In this document: one piece after another, positions 8,650 to 16,819 of the stretch
Layout: each line of letters starts with the position of its first letter
Numbering within the stretch: position 1 is the first letter of the stretch
NCBI GenBank assembly: GCA_963829545.1
Contig: CAWHIX010000010.1
Span: 434,001 to 498,000 of the forward strand
From: JAXGXJ01 sp963829545
GTDB lineage: Bacteria > Actinomycetota > Thermoleophilia > RBG-16-64-13
Reading direction: 5' to 3'
Length of the DNA: 64,000 bases
Made by a program: the position numbers and the translations under genes
Notes under the pieces: generated by a model
What the model was told of the DNA's origin: nothing
Seen by the model: the letters and a program-made list of their open reading frames with translations, nothing else
Database searches by the model: none

Positions 8650-10386
8650 GTGAGTCCCACTCCGGCATCGAAGGAAGAAGTCCCTCAGCATAGGCTGTGG
8701 GGAAAACGGGCTGCCGAGATCCTGGTCGAGACGGGGTCGCTCACTCGCGAGCAACTCGAACAGGCATCCTCGGAGCATCGCGCCCATCCCGAAACATGGA
8801 TCGGCGACATCATCCTGGCCAGGAAGTGGGTCAAGAAGAGCGATCTCATGGAGGCCCTGGCCCGGTCGCTCGGCGTGAACTACGTCGACCTGCCCTCGGT
8901 GCGTGTGGATCCGCTGGCGGCGCAACTGCTGACCCATAGAGACGCGCGTCGCTACAAGGCCCTGCCCCTGGGGTACGTCAACGATCACACCATCGCGGTG
9001 GCAATGGCCGAGCCCTCGAACATCGTCACCATCGATGATCTGCGCATCTTGACGGGCCTGGACATACAGCCCGCTCTGGCCGACAGCGACGACATCATCG
9101 CGGCCTTGTCCAAGATCAGGTCGGCGGAGGAGCAGGTCGACCGCGACTTCGAGGCCCGGCCGGGGGAAGAGGACGAGCTCGGGTCGGACGAACTGAAGGA
9201 CATCAGGGAGCAGGTCGATGCCGCTCCTGTGGTCAAGCTCGTCAACGGCATCCTGGCGCGGGCCGCCGACGAGGGGGCCTCCGACATTCATTTCGAGCCC
9301 CAGGCGGACGAGTTGCTGGTCCGCTTCCGGCATGACGGCGTCCTCCAGCAGACGATGACCATCCCCAAGCGCCTTCAGGCGGGGGTCATCTCGCGTTTGA
9401 AGATCATGGCCGATCTGGACATCGCCGAGCGACGTATCCCGCAGGACGGCCGCATCAGCCTGTCGGTGGGCAGTCGTCCCGTCGACATGCGCGTGGCGGC
9501 TCTCCCGACGGTCTATGGAGAGAAGATAGTCATCCGTCTGCTGGACAGGTCCAATGCCATGCTCCGTCTCGAGCAACTGGGCTTCTCCGAAGGGGCTCTC
9601 GCCCGCTACAGTCAGTCGTTCCGCAAGCCCTACGGGGCCATCCTGGTCACGGGCCCTACCGGATCGGGCAAGTCGACCACACTCTATGCCACCCTGAATA
9701 TCCTGAACACGGTGGAGAAGAACATCATCACGGTCGAGGACCCGGTGGAGTACCGCCTGGGCGGCATCAATCAGGTACAGATCAACCCGAAGGCGGGCTT
9801 GACGTTCGCCTCGGGGCTGCGCTCCATCCTGCGCTGTGACCCCGACATCATCATGGTGGGCGAGATCAGGGACAGGGAGACGGCCCAGATCGCCGTCGAA
9901 TCTGCTCTCACGGGTCACCTGGTCCTGTCCACTCTCCACACCAACGACGCCCCCGGCGCCCTGACGCGCCTCACGGAGATGGGCGTCGAACCCTTTCTGA
10001 CCGCTTCGGCCGTGGATTGTGTGATAGCGCAGCGCCTCGTGCGGAAGCTCTGCGACCAGTGTCGGGAACCTTACGAGCCGGGTTATCAGGCCCTGCGCAA
10101 CTTCGAGCTTACCCCCGAGATCGAGGGCGATTGGGACGGCAAGACGCTCTTTCGGGCCGTCGGCTGCAATCGTTGCAGCGGCACCGGCTACAAGGGTCGC
10201 CTGGGTCTCTTCGAGATCATGCCTGTAACCGAGGCCATCGAGAAGCTAATCGTGGAGCGCAAGAGTGCCGATGAAATCGGCAGACTCGCGCGAACGGAGG
10301 GGATGCTCGCCCTGCGCGACGACGGTCTGCGAAGGGCCCTGCTGGGGGTCACCACGATCGAGGAGATTTCGAGGGTGGTCACATGA
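8650..10386 (+). CDS. pilB: Type IV pilus assembly ATPase PilB
   Basis: 578 residues. An N-terminal MshEN (GspE-N) domain at about 20-140 binds cyclic di-GMP in some relatives. The core ATPase has Walker A GPTGSGKST near 334, an Asp box, Walker B DPDIIMVGEIRD and a His box (HLVLSTLHTND). The zinc-binding cysteines CDQC (about 468) and CNRC (about 507) are present. The enzyme powers pilus extension at the inner membrane. The GTG start is one base after aroE, and the end overlaps pilT as ATGA. Confidence 0.95.
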   Translation: MSPTPASKEEVPQHRLWGKRAAEILVETGSLTREQLEQASSEHRAHPETWIGDIILARKWVKKSDLMEALARSLGVNYVDLPSVRVDPLAAQLLTHRDARRYKALPLGYVNDHTIAVAMAEPSNIVTIDDLRILTGLDIQPALADSDDIIAALSKIRSAEEQVDRDFEARPGEEDELGSDELKDIREQVDAAPVVKLVNGILARAADEGASDIHFEPQADELLVRFRHDGVLQQTMTIPKRLQAGVISRLKIMADLDIAERRIPQDGRISLSVGSRPVDMRVAALPTVYGEKIVIRLLDRSNAMLRLEQLGFSEGALARYSQSFRKPYGAILVTGPTGSGKSTTLYATLNILNTVEKNIITVEDPVEYRLGGINQVQINPKAGLTFASGLRSILRCDPDIIMVGEIRDRETAQIAVESALTGHLVLSTLHTNDAPGALTRLTEMGVEPFLTASAVDCVIAQRLVRKLCDQCREPYEPGYQALRNFELTPEIEGDWDGKTLFRAVGCNRCSGTGYKGRLGLFEIMPVTEAIEKLIVERKSADEIGRLARTEGMLALRDDGLRRALLGVTTIEEISRVVT

Positions 10387-11489
10387 GACGGATAGCGTTC
10401 GACTGGAAGGCTCCTCTAGCCGTGGACATGGCCGACATACTCACCGATGTAGTGACCATGGGTGCTTCGGACCTGCACCTGGCCGTCAACGTGCCGCCTA
10501 TGGTGCGACTCGATGGCGAACTCAGGAACCTCGACTACCCGATGCTGGACTCCAGTAAGGCCCGCGAGCTTATCTACAGCATCCTCACTCAGGATCAACG
10601 GCAGAAGCTCGAGACCGAGTGGGAGGTCGACCTCTCCTACTCGCTGTATGGCCAGGCCCGCTTCCGCGTCAACGCCTACTTCGATCGGGGTTCTCTTGCC
10701 GCTGCGTTGCGGGTGGTGCCGGTGAACATCAAGACGGTCGAACAACTCGGTCTGCCCCCGGTCATCCACTCCTTCTGTCAAAAACCCCGAGGCTTCGTCC
10801 TTGTCACCGGTCCCACCGGCTCCGGGAAATCGACCACCCTGGCCGCCATTCTGGACGAAGTCAACCAGGCCCGGTCGGATCACATCGTCACCATCGAGGA
10901 CCCCATCGAGTTCCTTCACGAGCACAAGCGCTGCATGGTCAACCAGAGGGAGGTGGGGACCGACACCAAGGCCTTTCCGGCTGCGCTTCGCTCGGCCTTG
11001 CGACAGGACCCTGACGTCATCCTCATCGGCGAGATGCGCGACCTGGAGACCATCCAGATCGCCCTGACGGCTGCGGAGACCGGCCACCTCGTGTTCGCCA
11101 CCCTTCACACTCAAGACGCTCCCCAGACGATCGACCGCATGATCGACGTCTTTCCGCCGCACCAGCAGTCGCAGATCCGCGTGCAGATAGCTGCCACGCT
11201 CGAAGGAGTCGTGACCCAGCAACTGCTGCCCAAGGTGACTGGGGAAGGGAGGGTGGCCGCGGTCGAGATCCTCCTGGCGAACCCGGCGGTGCGCAATCTC
11301 ATCCGGGAAGGGAAGACACACCAGCTCTACACGGTCATGCAGACAGGTGGCCAGCAGGGAATGCAGACCATGAACGCCTCGCTGGCGCACCTGGTGCGCA
11401 AGGGAGATATCACCAAGGAGTTGGCCATGCGCCGGTCGTCCACTCCCGACGATCTGACGCGGCTGCTGGCGGCGGCCAACTGCTACTAG
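10383..11489 (+). CDS. pilT: Pilus retraction ATPase PilT
   Basis: 368 residues. Walker A GPTGSGKST lies near 143. Walker B DPDVILIGEMRD, the His box HLVFATLHTQDA and the C-terminal PilT signature AVRNLIREGKTHQL are all present. PilT depolymerises the pilus for twitching or DNA uptake. Its ATG overlaps the pilB stop (ATGA). The presence of PilT and of the PilM-N-O set elsewhere in the window indicates a retractile type IVa pilus rather than only a secretion system. Confidence 0.96.
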   Translation: MRRIAFDWKAPLAVDMADILTDVVTMGASDLHLAVNVPPMVRLDGELRNLDYPMLDSSKARELIYSILTQDQRQKLETEWEVDLSYSLYGQARFRVNAYFDRGSLAAALRVVPVNIKTVEQLGLPPVIHSFCQKPRGFVLVTGPTGSGKSTTLAAILDEVNQARSDHIVTIEDPIEFLHEHKRCMVNQREVGTDTKAFPAALRSALRQDPDVILIGEMRDLETIQIALTAAETGHLVFATLHTQDAPQTIDRMIDVFPPHQQSQIRVQIAATLEGVVTQQLLPKVTGEGRVAAVEILLANPAVRNLIREGKTHQLYTVMQTGGQQGMQTMNASLAHLVRKGDITKELAMRRSSTPDDLTRLLAAANCY

Positions 11490-11576
11490 GCTGCGCGCCG
11501 CGGAGTGGGGGAGTCGCAGAGCTTGAGCCCGGGAGGCCTTCGGCCGATAACACGTTCAGATGTTCAGACGTCCTTA

Positions 11577-11604
11577 GCACCCGTGCGCCGCAGGCCACGG
11601 GTGC
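11577..11604 (+). other. Nine-bp inverted repeat in the pilC leader
   Basis: GCACCCGTG (11577-11585) and CACGGGTGC (11596-11604) can form a perfect nine-pair hairpin with a ten-base loop, 18 bases before the pilC GTG. No T-run follows, so it is not a standard terminator. It could reduce or attenuate pilC expression compared with pilB-pilT. Confidence 0.35.
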
Positions 11605-11622
11605 CGATGAAGGAGCAGACGA

Positions 11623-12838
11623 GTGGGAACATTCACGTACACAGCTAGACGCGACCAGGGGGGGCTGCTCTCCGGCGAGTTGGCGGGCGACAGCAAGACC
11701 GCCGCCGCCGCCGAGCTACGCCGCAAGGGTCTGACGGTCCTTCGGCTTGACGAGAAGCGCGGACTCCCCAATCTGTCGGAACTGCTCGAGTCCTCCCAGC
11801 GCATCAAGCCACGGGACAAGGCTGTGTTCGCGCGCCAGTTCGCAACGATGATCAACGCGGGATTGGCCGTCCTACGGGCACTGTCGGTTCTCGAGGAGCA
11901 GACTCAGAACCCCAGGTTTCGCAAGATAATCAGCGCCGTACGTGCGACGTCGAAGCGGGGATGCCCCTATCCGACGCCATGGCGAAGCAGCCGGCGGCCT
12001 TCGATCGTCTGTACGTCGCGATGGTCAAGGCCGGAGAGGCAGGCGGAGCTCTCGACAAGACCCTCATCCGCCTGGCGATTCAGCTGGAGAAGGATGATAG
12101 TCTCCGCCGCTCCATAAAGTCCGCGATGGCCTATCCGGTGCTGATCTTCGTGTTCGCCATCATGGTCATGTTTGGAATGATCCTGTTCATCATCCCCATC
12201 TTCGCCGGTATGTACAAAGACCTGGGCGGAGAATTGCCGTCATTGACGAGATTGATGATGGGGATCAGCTCCATGCTGACCGGCTACTGGTTCATCTTCT
12301 TCCCGGCGGTCGCACTGCGTGATCTGGGCGCCTATTCCGTCTGAAGAAGACGGAACGCGGCCAGCGGACCTGGGATCGCATGAAGCTGAAGATTCCCATG
12401 AAGGTGGGCCCAGTGATCCAGAAGATCGCACTGGCGCGCTTCAGCCGAACTCTTGCCACGCTTGTAAGTTCAGGGGTCCCGATTCTGCAAGCCATCGAGA
12501 TCACCGGCAAGACCTCGGGCAACATCGTGATCGAAGAGGCCATGGTCGACGTCAGAGAAAGCGTCCGCAACGGGGAGACCATCGCTCGGCCTCTCAGCCG
12601 GGTACCCGTCTTTCCGCCGATGGTCACCAACCTGATCGCCATCGGCGAAGAAACAGGCGCGCTGGACTCGATGCTGCACAAGGTGGCCGACTTCTACGAG
12701 GACGAAGTGGAGGCTGCCATCAAGTCCCTTACCTCCATCATCGAGCCAATAATGATGATCTTCATCGGCGGGATGGTGGGCGTCATTGTCATCTCCATGT
12801 ACTTGCCGCTCTTCAACATGATGAACCTCGTGAAGTAG
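11623..12838 (+). CDS. pilC: Type IV pilus platform protein PilC (two frameshifts)
   Basis: Three consecutive frames together make one 405-residue PilC: 11623 to about 11945, then to about 12325, then to 12838. One base is missing at each junction. Adding a base after GTACGTGC restores ADVEAGMPLSDAMAKQP, and adding one near 12320-12330 restores RLFRLKKTERGQRTWDRMKLK. Both T2SF domains and the membrane helices (for example near 12145-12210 and 12755-12820) are conserved after correction. PilC is the inner-membrane platform on which PilB and PilT act. The start is GTG after AGGAG. The shifts are probably consensus errors because all three parts remain well conserved. Confidence 0.88.
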
Positions 12839-12865
12839 CGCACGCAGCTGAGAGGAGAACGGAGG

Positions 12866-12891
12866 ACGGGGCGGCCGCGAGGCCGCCCCGT
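12866..12891 (+). terminator. Strong GC hairpin after pilC
   Basis: ACGGGGCGGCC (12866-12876), loop GCGA, GGCCGCCCCGT (12881-12891): a perfect 11-pair stem with a stable tetraloop, 27 bases after the pilC stop. It has no T-tract, but the position between convergent operons suits termination of the + strand operon and perhaps of the facing apt operon. Confidence 0.55.
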
Positions 12892-12941
12892 GGCGTCTAC
12901 GGAACATCGTTTCCGAAACCCATCCACCCTGCGTGACTCGC

Positions 12942-12961
12942 AATGCACGATAATGTGCATT
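12942..12961. promoter_or_regulatory. Palindrome in the convergent pilC/apt gap
   Basis: AATGCAC-GATAAT-GTGCATT is a perfect seven-base palindrome around an AT-rich centre that itself looks like a -10 element. The whole gap 12839-13132 (294 bases) holds no gene I can support; this palindrome and the hairpin at 12866 are its only notable contents. Confidence 0.3.
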
Positions 12962-13132
12962 ATGTAAACCAGAGCGTTTGTGCGCACGTTGCGCTCAGGC
13001 TCACTCCCGTGTCATATCGACTGTCGCGTTGGCACCACCCCGCGGTGGCTGCGACCGCCAGGTTGGACAGCGACTGCAGCGACGACGGCCCCGACCGCGA
13101 CTAACCTCATGCGGCCGACCGCAAGTCCGTCG

Positions 13133-13651
13133 TCAGACCTCGTAACTCATAAGACTGAAGATATCGTAGCCGGCCAAGCGCTCACGTCCCTTCAGCGCCG
13201 TCAACTCGATGATGAACGCCAATCCGGCGACTATCCCGCCCGCCTGCTCGACCAGTGTGATCTTGGCCTGGGCAGTCCCTCCGGTAGCCAGCAGGTCGTC
13301 GTGGATCAGCACCCTCTGGCCCGGCTTGATCGCGTCGACGTGCATCTCGAGGACGTCGGTGCCGTACTCCAGTTCGTACTCGCAGCGAGCCACGCTCCAG
13401 GGTAGCTTCCCGGGTTTGCGCGCCGCGGCAAAACCTACACCGAGAGCATAAGCCAAAGCGGCCCCCAGGATGAAACCGCGAGCCTCAGCGCCGAAGACGA
13501 TATCGACATTCTTCTGCCGGGCATAGTCGGCCAGGCTGTCTACAGCCAGGTGGAGAGCGTCGGCCTCCTGAAGCATGGGCATGATGTCGTGAAAGAGGAT
13601 CCCCTTCTTGGGGTAGTCCGGGATGTGCCGGATATAGTCGCTGAGTTCCAT
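13133..13651 (-). CDS. apt: Adenine phosphoribosyltransferase
   Basis: 172 residues from the ATG at 13651, where homologues begin (MELSDYIRHIPDYPKKGILF). A longer start at 13690 would overlap the merR stop as ATGA but adds 13 residues not seen in the family. The enzyme salvages adenine to AMP with PRPP. The PRPP loop is VLIHDDLLATGGT, and the purine-site region is FGAEARGFILGAALA. It is the last gene of the gcvH-RsiG-GarA-MerR-apt operon. Confidence 0.92.
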   Translation of the reverse strand: MELSDYIRHIPDYPKKGILFHDIMPMLQEADALHLAVDSLADYARQKNVDIVFGAEARGFILGAALAYALGVGFAAARKPGKLPWSVARCEYELEYGTDVLEMHVDAIKPGQRVLIHDDLLATGGTAQAKITLVEQAGGIVAGLAFIIELTALKGRERLAGYDIFSLMSYEV

Positions 13652-13686
13652 CGTTCTCCTGTCGGTGACTGGGGACGCTGACGCCT

Positions 13687-14511
13687 TCATTGAATCACAA
13701 CACGGGAGGCCGCTGCTGTGGTAGGTGCGTCCGCCGGTAGCGACGCGCCGTGAGTGCGCGACAACGCGCTCAGAGCAGCTTGCGCAAGTTCCTTGTAGAG
13801 AAGCAGGTGCAGCAACTGCGAGAGGAGGGCGCCCAGGTCTTCGAGCATCTTCTCCCCATACTCACGCTTGTCGCTGTGGGTCGAGCGTAGAGAAGGCAGA
13901 GTGACCTGCTCGATGAGAGCGGCCTCTCGCTCCACCGAGGAACTGAGCAGGCGCAGGTTACGCGGCTCCAAGCCAAAACGCGCCAAAAGGTGACAGATGC
14001 GGGCGATCTCCAGATCGCTCTCGGCGAGGACGGGCCCGGATTGACCGGACCGCTCCACGAGCCGATACTCAGCAAGCATCCGGAAGAACTCGTTGTCGAC
14101 ACCCGCTGCTTCCGGCGCCTCCTCCCAGGTGTAGACCGGTTCTTCCCGTTTGAGCACGGGAGTGGTCGGTAGCGGCGTGGCCGTGGGGTCAAGAGGCTGC
14201 CCGGGAGCCGCAGTCACCACCCGGTCCACGCGCTGGCGGATGACGTCGAGGGGGAGGTACTCGTCGCGCTGGAGGGTGAGTATGGTACGCAGACGGCGCA
14301 CATCGGCCGGGCTGTACTTGCGATACCTGCCCGGGGTCCTGACCGGCGCCAGAAGGCCTCGGTCTTCGAGATAGCGCACCTTGGTGATGCTGAGATCGGG
14401 AAAGTCCCCACGCAGTTGCTCCACGACCTGGCCGATACTCCAGAGCAACTCGGCGCGTGGCGCCGGGCCGGAGTGGCCGCCCTGCTCGAAATAACGTCCC
14501 TGTTCGCTCAC
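13687..14511 (-). CDS. ftsR: MerR-family regulator, FtsR-like
   Basis: 274 residues. An N-terminal winged helix lies at about 24-95 (SIGQVVEQL, SITKVRYLEDRGLL, GRYRKYSPADVRRL), followed by a long helical C-terminal part. No metal-binding cysteines are present, so it is not a metal sensor. It lies directly downstream of a GarA-like FHA gene and near gcvH, the order of Rv1826-Rv1827-Rv1828 in M. tuberculosis. The Corynebacterium homologue of Rv1828, FtsR, activates ftsZ. The start overlaps the FHA stop as ATGA. The FtsR role here is inferred from synteny. Confidence 0.75.
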   Translation of the reverse strand: MSEQGRYFEQGGHSGPAPRAELLWSIGQVVEQLRGDFPDLSITKVRYLEDRGLLAPVRTPGRYRKYSPADVRRLRTILTLQRDEYLPLDVIRQRVDRVVTAAPGQPLDPTATPLPTTPVLKREEPVYTWEEAPEAAGVDNEFFRMLAEYRLVERSGQSGPVLAESDLEIARICHLLARFGLEPRNLRLLSSSVEREAALIEQVTLPSLRSTHSDKREYGEKMLEDLGALLSQLLHLLLYKELAQAALSALSRTHGASLPADAPTTAAASRVVIQ

Positions 14512-14987
14512 GGCCTACCGTCTTCGCCCGGTTCGAGAAAGGCCAGCTTGAACTTGCCTATCTGGAGCTCGTCGTCTTCGGTCAGGCGATGGCGCTCGAT
14601 CCGCTTGCGGTTGACGTAGGTTCCGTTAAGGCTGTTCAGATCCTCGACCAGGAATCCGCTTTCATCGCGGATGACCCGGGCATGATGGCGGGATACGGTG
14701 ACATCGTCGAGGAAGATGTCGCTGTGGGGACTCCGGCCGATGGTGAGCACATCGGTATCGAGGGTGATGGTCTCCCCTTCGCGGCCACCGCCGGAGCGGA
14801 TCAGAAGCATGGTGCCTGCGGGCGAACCTTCGCGGTAGGTGAAGTCGGCGTCGGCCTCTTCGCGCTCGGCCGGGGCATACGTGATGGTCGTCTCGTTGAG
14901 GTCGACAGGGACGAGCCGACTTCCGCAGCGCCGGCAGAAGACGGAGTCTTCTGCATTGCCGACTCCACATGTGGGGCAATCGGTCAT
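14508..14987 (-). CDS. garA: GarA/OdhI-like FHA protein with N-terminal zinc ribbon
   Basis: 159 residues. Four cysteines (C4, C7, C18, C21) form a CxxC-CxxC zinc ribbon. NETTITY (E32-T33-T34) matches the ETT phospho-switch of GarA/OdhI. The FHA domain (about 58-152) has phosphothreonine-binding residues R85, S99 and the SLNGTYVN loop; DIFLDDVTVSR is identical to GarA. In mycobacteria and corynebacteria, PknB/PknG phosphorylate this ETT motif, which makes the protein fold on itself and release 2-oxoglutarate-metabolising enzymes. Whether the targets are the same here is unknown. The gene lies between the RsiG-like gene and merR. Confidence 0.82.
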   Translation of the reverse strand: MTDCPTCGVGNAEDSVFCRRCGSRLVPVDLNETTITYAPAEREEADADFTYREGSPAGTMLLIRSGGGREGETITLDTDVLTIGRSPHSDIFLDDVTVSRHHARVIRDESGFLVEDLNSLNGTYVNRKRIERHRLTEDDELQIGKFKLAFLEPGEDGRP

Positions 14988-15001
14988 GCTCTCCCTCTCG
15001 T

Positions 15002-15629
15002 CTAGTCCCCGGTGGGCTTCTCCGCAGTGGGCTTGGAGCCCGAACCGTATTCGGCGAACTGTTTCTTGATCTCGTCCTGCACGGCTCTGATGACGCGCGG
15101 GTTCTGGAGGAGTTCTGCGCGTTTGGCCTCGCTGGTATGGGCCAACATATAGTCGTCGGTAAGGATCTCGTCCAGATCATGACCCTGGCCGAGTTGCTTG
15201 GCGATGTAGCGGATGAGCCGCTCGTCGCGCTCGTTGACCGCAAGGTCGTGGAAACGGTCGCGCACGTCCGGTGCCGCAGAGGGACCCTGCTCGGTCGCTG
15301 CGCCGAGGTCTCCCCCACTCGCCGACCCGTGGGTGCCCACGACCGCTTCGTCCCCAAAGAGCAGGACCGCCCGAGCCGTGGCCACTAAGGATGGCCGTGA
15401 GCGCGCTGAGGTCGCCTTCGGATACGACGTTCCCCCCGGCTGCATGCTTGTCTCGGGTGCGGCGCACGAGTTCGGCGCGCACGATGTCCATCTCGCCGTG
15501 AAGGACCCTTCGCTTCTTCGACACCTCCCGCTCTTCGTCTGAAAGACGCTGCAGAAGATCCTTCAGGGCGGCGTCGTTATAGCTCTGGATGTTCAGCAGG
15601 CGGTCAAAGGTGTCGTCCACGTTACTCAC
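15002..15629 (-). CDS. rsiG: RsiG-like c-di-GMP-binding anti-sigma candidate (frameshifted)
   Basis: The N-terminal half reads from GTG 15629 and the C-terminal half is in another frame ending at 15002. Removing one base at about 15360-15380 joins them into about 208 residues. Residues 22-55 form a charged helix with E33-x3-S37-x2-R40-x3-H44-x3-D48. This is the c-di-GMP signature E(x)3S(x)2R(x)3Q(x)3D of RsiG with Q replaced by H, followed by the typical DIVRAELVRR. Streptomyces RsiG has two copies and Rubrobacter RsiG one copy acting as a dimer; this protein has one. RsiG holds sigma factor WhiG in those organisms. The C-terminal part (NERDERLIRYIAKQL...) is unfamiliar. Confidence 0.65.
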
Positions 15630-15635
15630 ACCCTC

Positions 15636-15664
15636 ACTATAGCGATTAAGACCAAAACCTTCAA
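15636..15664 (-). promoter_or_regulatory. Promoter of the RsiG-GarA-MerR-apt genes, probably leaderless
   Basis: On the minus strand TTGAAG (15664-15659), 17 bases, then TATAGT (15641-15636). Only six bases separate TATAGT from the GTG start at 15629, so transcription is predicted to begin at the start codon itself. No Shine-Dalgarno site is possible in such a transcript. Confidence 0.6.
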
Positions 15665-15746
15665 CTCAAGGTAGAGAGTCGCGATGGACCCTACCGAGCC
15701 GCGGTCTGGACTGTCGAATCCTGGGTCGCGTGCGAAAGGCGGACTG

Positions 15747-16130
15747 CTACTCCTCTTCGCTAAGCAGCTGGTCGTACTCCTCAGCGCTCATGAGATCGTC
15801 CTGCTCGGCCGGATCGCTCAGCTTCACCTTTATGAGCCAGCCCTCGTCGAAGGGGCTCTCGTTGATGAGTTCGGGCGCGTCCACGACCTCCTCGTTGATC
15901 TCCACGATCGAACCACTGAGCGGCGCATAGACATCGCTAACGGCCTTGACGGATTCCACCTCAGCGTAGGGCGCGCCGGCGGTGACGTCGGTGCCCACCT
16001 CGGGGAGTTCGATGTAGACTATGTCACCAAGTGACTCCTGGGCGAACGTGGTGAGGCCAAAAACGGCTGTATCCCCGTCCACCCGGACCCAGTCATGCTC
16101 CCTGTGGTACTTGAGGTTCTTCGGATTCAC
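15747..16130 (-). CDS. gcvH: Glycine cleavage system H protein
   Basis: 127 residues from a GTG with AGGAG five bases upstream; the start gives MNPKNLKYHREHDWV, where H proteins begin. The lipoyl-lysine motif is VESVKAVSDVYAP. It shuttles the aminomethyl group in the glycine cleavage complex, or acts as lipoyl relay. No gcvT or gcvP is nearby. It precedes the RsiG-like, GarA-like and MerR genes, keeping the actinobacterial gcvH-garA neighbourhood, though the RsiG-like gene has its own promoter 80-110 bases downstream. Confidence 0.95.
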   Translation of the reverse strand: MNPKNLKYHREHDWVRVDGDTAVFGLTTFAQESLGDIVYIELPEVGTDVTAGAPYAEVESVKAVSDVYAPLSGSIVEINEEVVDAPELINESPFDEGWLIKVKLSDPAEQDDLMSAEEYDQLLSEEE

Positions 16131-16252
16131 ATGCGCTCCTTTCTCGCCACAATCGGCTGGCACGCATGATAGCACAGGCGTCTTTCAGGCTATCCTGCCT
16201 GCGTGGCTTACCTGATAGCGTCTCTCAAGACGACCTGGGACCCGCCTGCTTG

Positions 16253-16258
16253 TATACT
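16253..16258 (+). promoter_or_regulatory. Possible -10 element of mglB-mglA
   Basis: TATACT lies 44 bases before the mglB start in the gcvH/mglB divergent gap (16131-16302). No convincing -35 is seen at 16-18 bases upstream. Confidence 0.25.
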
Positions 16259-16302
16259 CTTGGTCAGGGTCGGAGTCAGGTCCGGTGGAAAGGGGTCCGC
16301 AC

Positions 16303-16800
16303 GTGGCGAAGGGAAAGAGCCTTGTCATCAACGAGGATCAGGCACAGGTGCTGGGGGCGGTGCTGGCCAAACTACGCCGAGTGTCCGGCTCGCGCTTCGC
16401 CGCCCTCATCTCCACGAGTGGGCAGCCCATCGTAGTCTCGCCCGCCGACGACGAGTCGGACACAGTCTCACTGGCGGCTCTCGCAGCTGGTTCCTTTGCC
16501 GCCACTCGACAACTGGCCAAGTTGCTTAGCGAACGGCAGTTCACTCTCCTGTTCCACGAGGGCGAAGAGTCCAACCTGCACGTCGTGCAGGTGAACGAGC
16601 AGGTCCTTCTGCTCATCACCTTTGGCCGGGACACACAGGTGGGCAGGGTGAGGCTTTACACGAGCCGGGCCCTTCAAGCTCTCAAGCCGGTCTTCGATGG
16701 TGCCGAAGATATCCCTGAAGGCACCGCAGTCGTTCACCAGGAGTATGAGCGCGAGGCAGGCCAGGCGCTTGACGGTCTGCTTCACGATGAGGGTGGGTGA
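16303..16800 (+). CDS. mglB: Roadblock/LC7 protein, MglB-like
   Basis: 165 residues with a Roadblock/LC7 domain (about 15-115: VLGAVLAKLRRVSGSRFAAL, DTVSLAALAAGSF, LHVVQVNEQVLLLITF). The GTG at 16303 has AAAGGGG upstream; an in-frame GTG at 16285 is an alternative. MglB homodimers stimulate GTP hydrolysis by MglA, which is encoded 19 bases downstream. In Myxococcus and Thermus this pair sets cell polarity and type IV pilus location; this genome also carries a type IV pilus. Confidence 0.8.
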   Translation: MAKGKSLVINEDQAQVLGAVLAKLRRVSGSRFAALISTSGQPIVVSPADDESDTVSLAALAAGSFAATRQLAKLLSERQFTLLFHEGEESNLHVVQVNEQVLLLITFGRDTQVGRVRLYTSRALQALKPVFDGAEDIPEGTAVVHQEYEREAGQALDGLLHDEGG

Positions 16801-16819
16801 CCGTAGTAGGGGAACTCGT

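Noticed and set aside
11623..12838. Programmed ribosomal frameshifting in pilC
   Set aside because: No slippery heptamer or downstream pseudoknot is evident at either junction, two shifts would be needed, and several unrelated genes show similar breaks in both directions.
16697..16819. An N-terminal extension of MglA reading into mglB
   Set aside because: The extension is a shadow of mglB in another frame; MglA proteins begin at the ATG at 16820.
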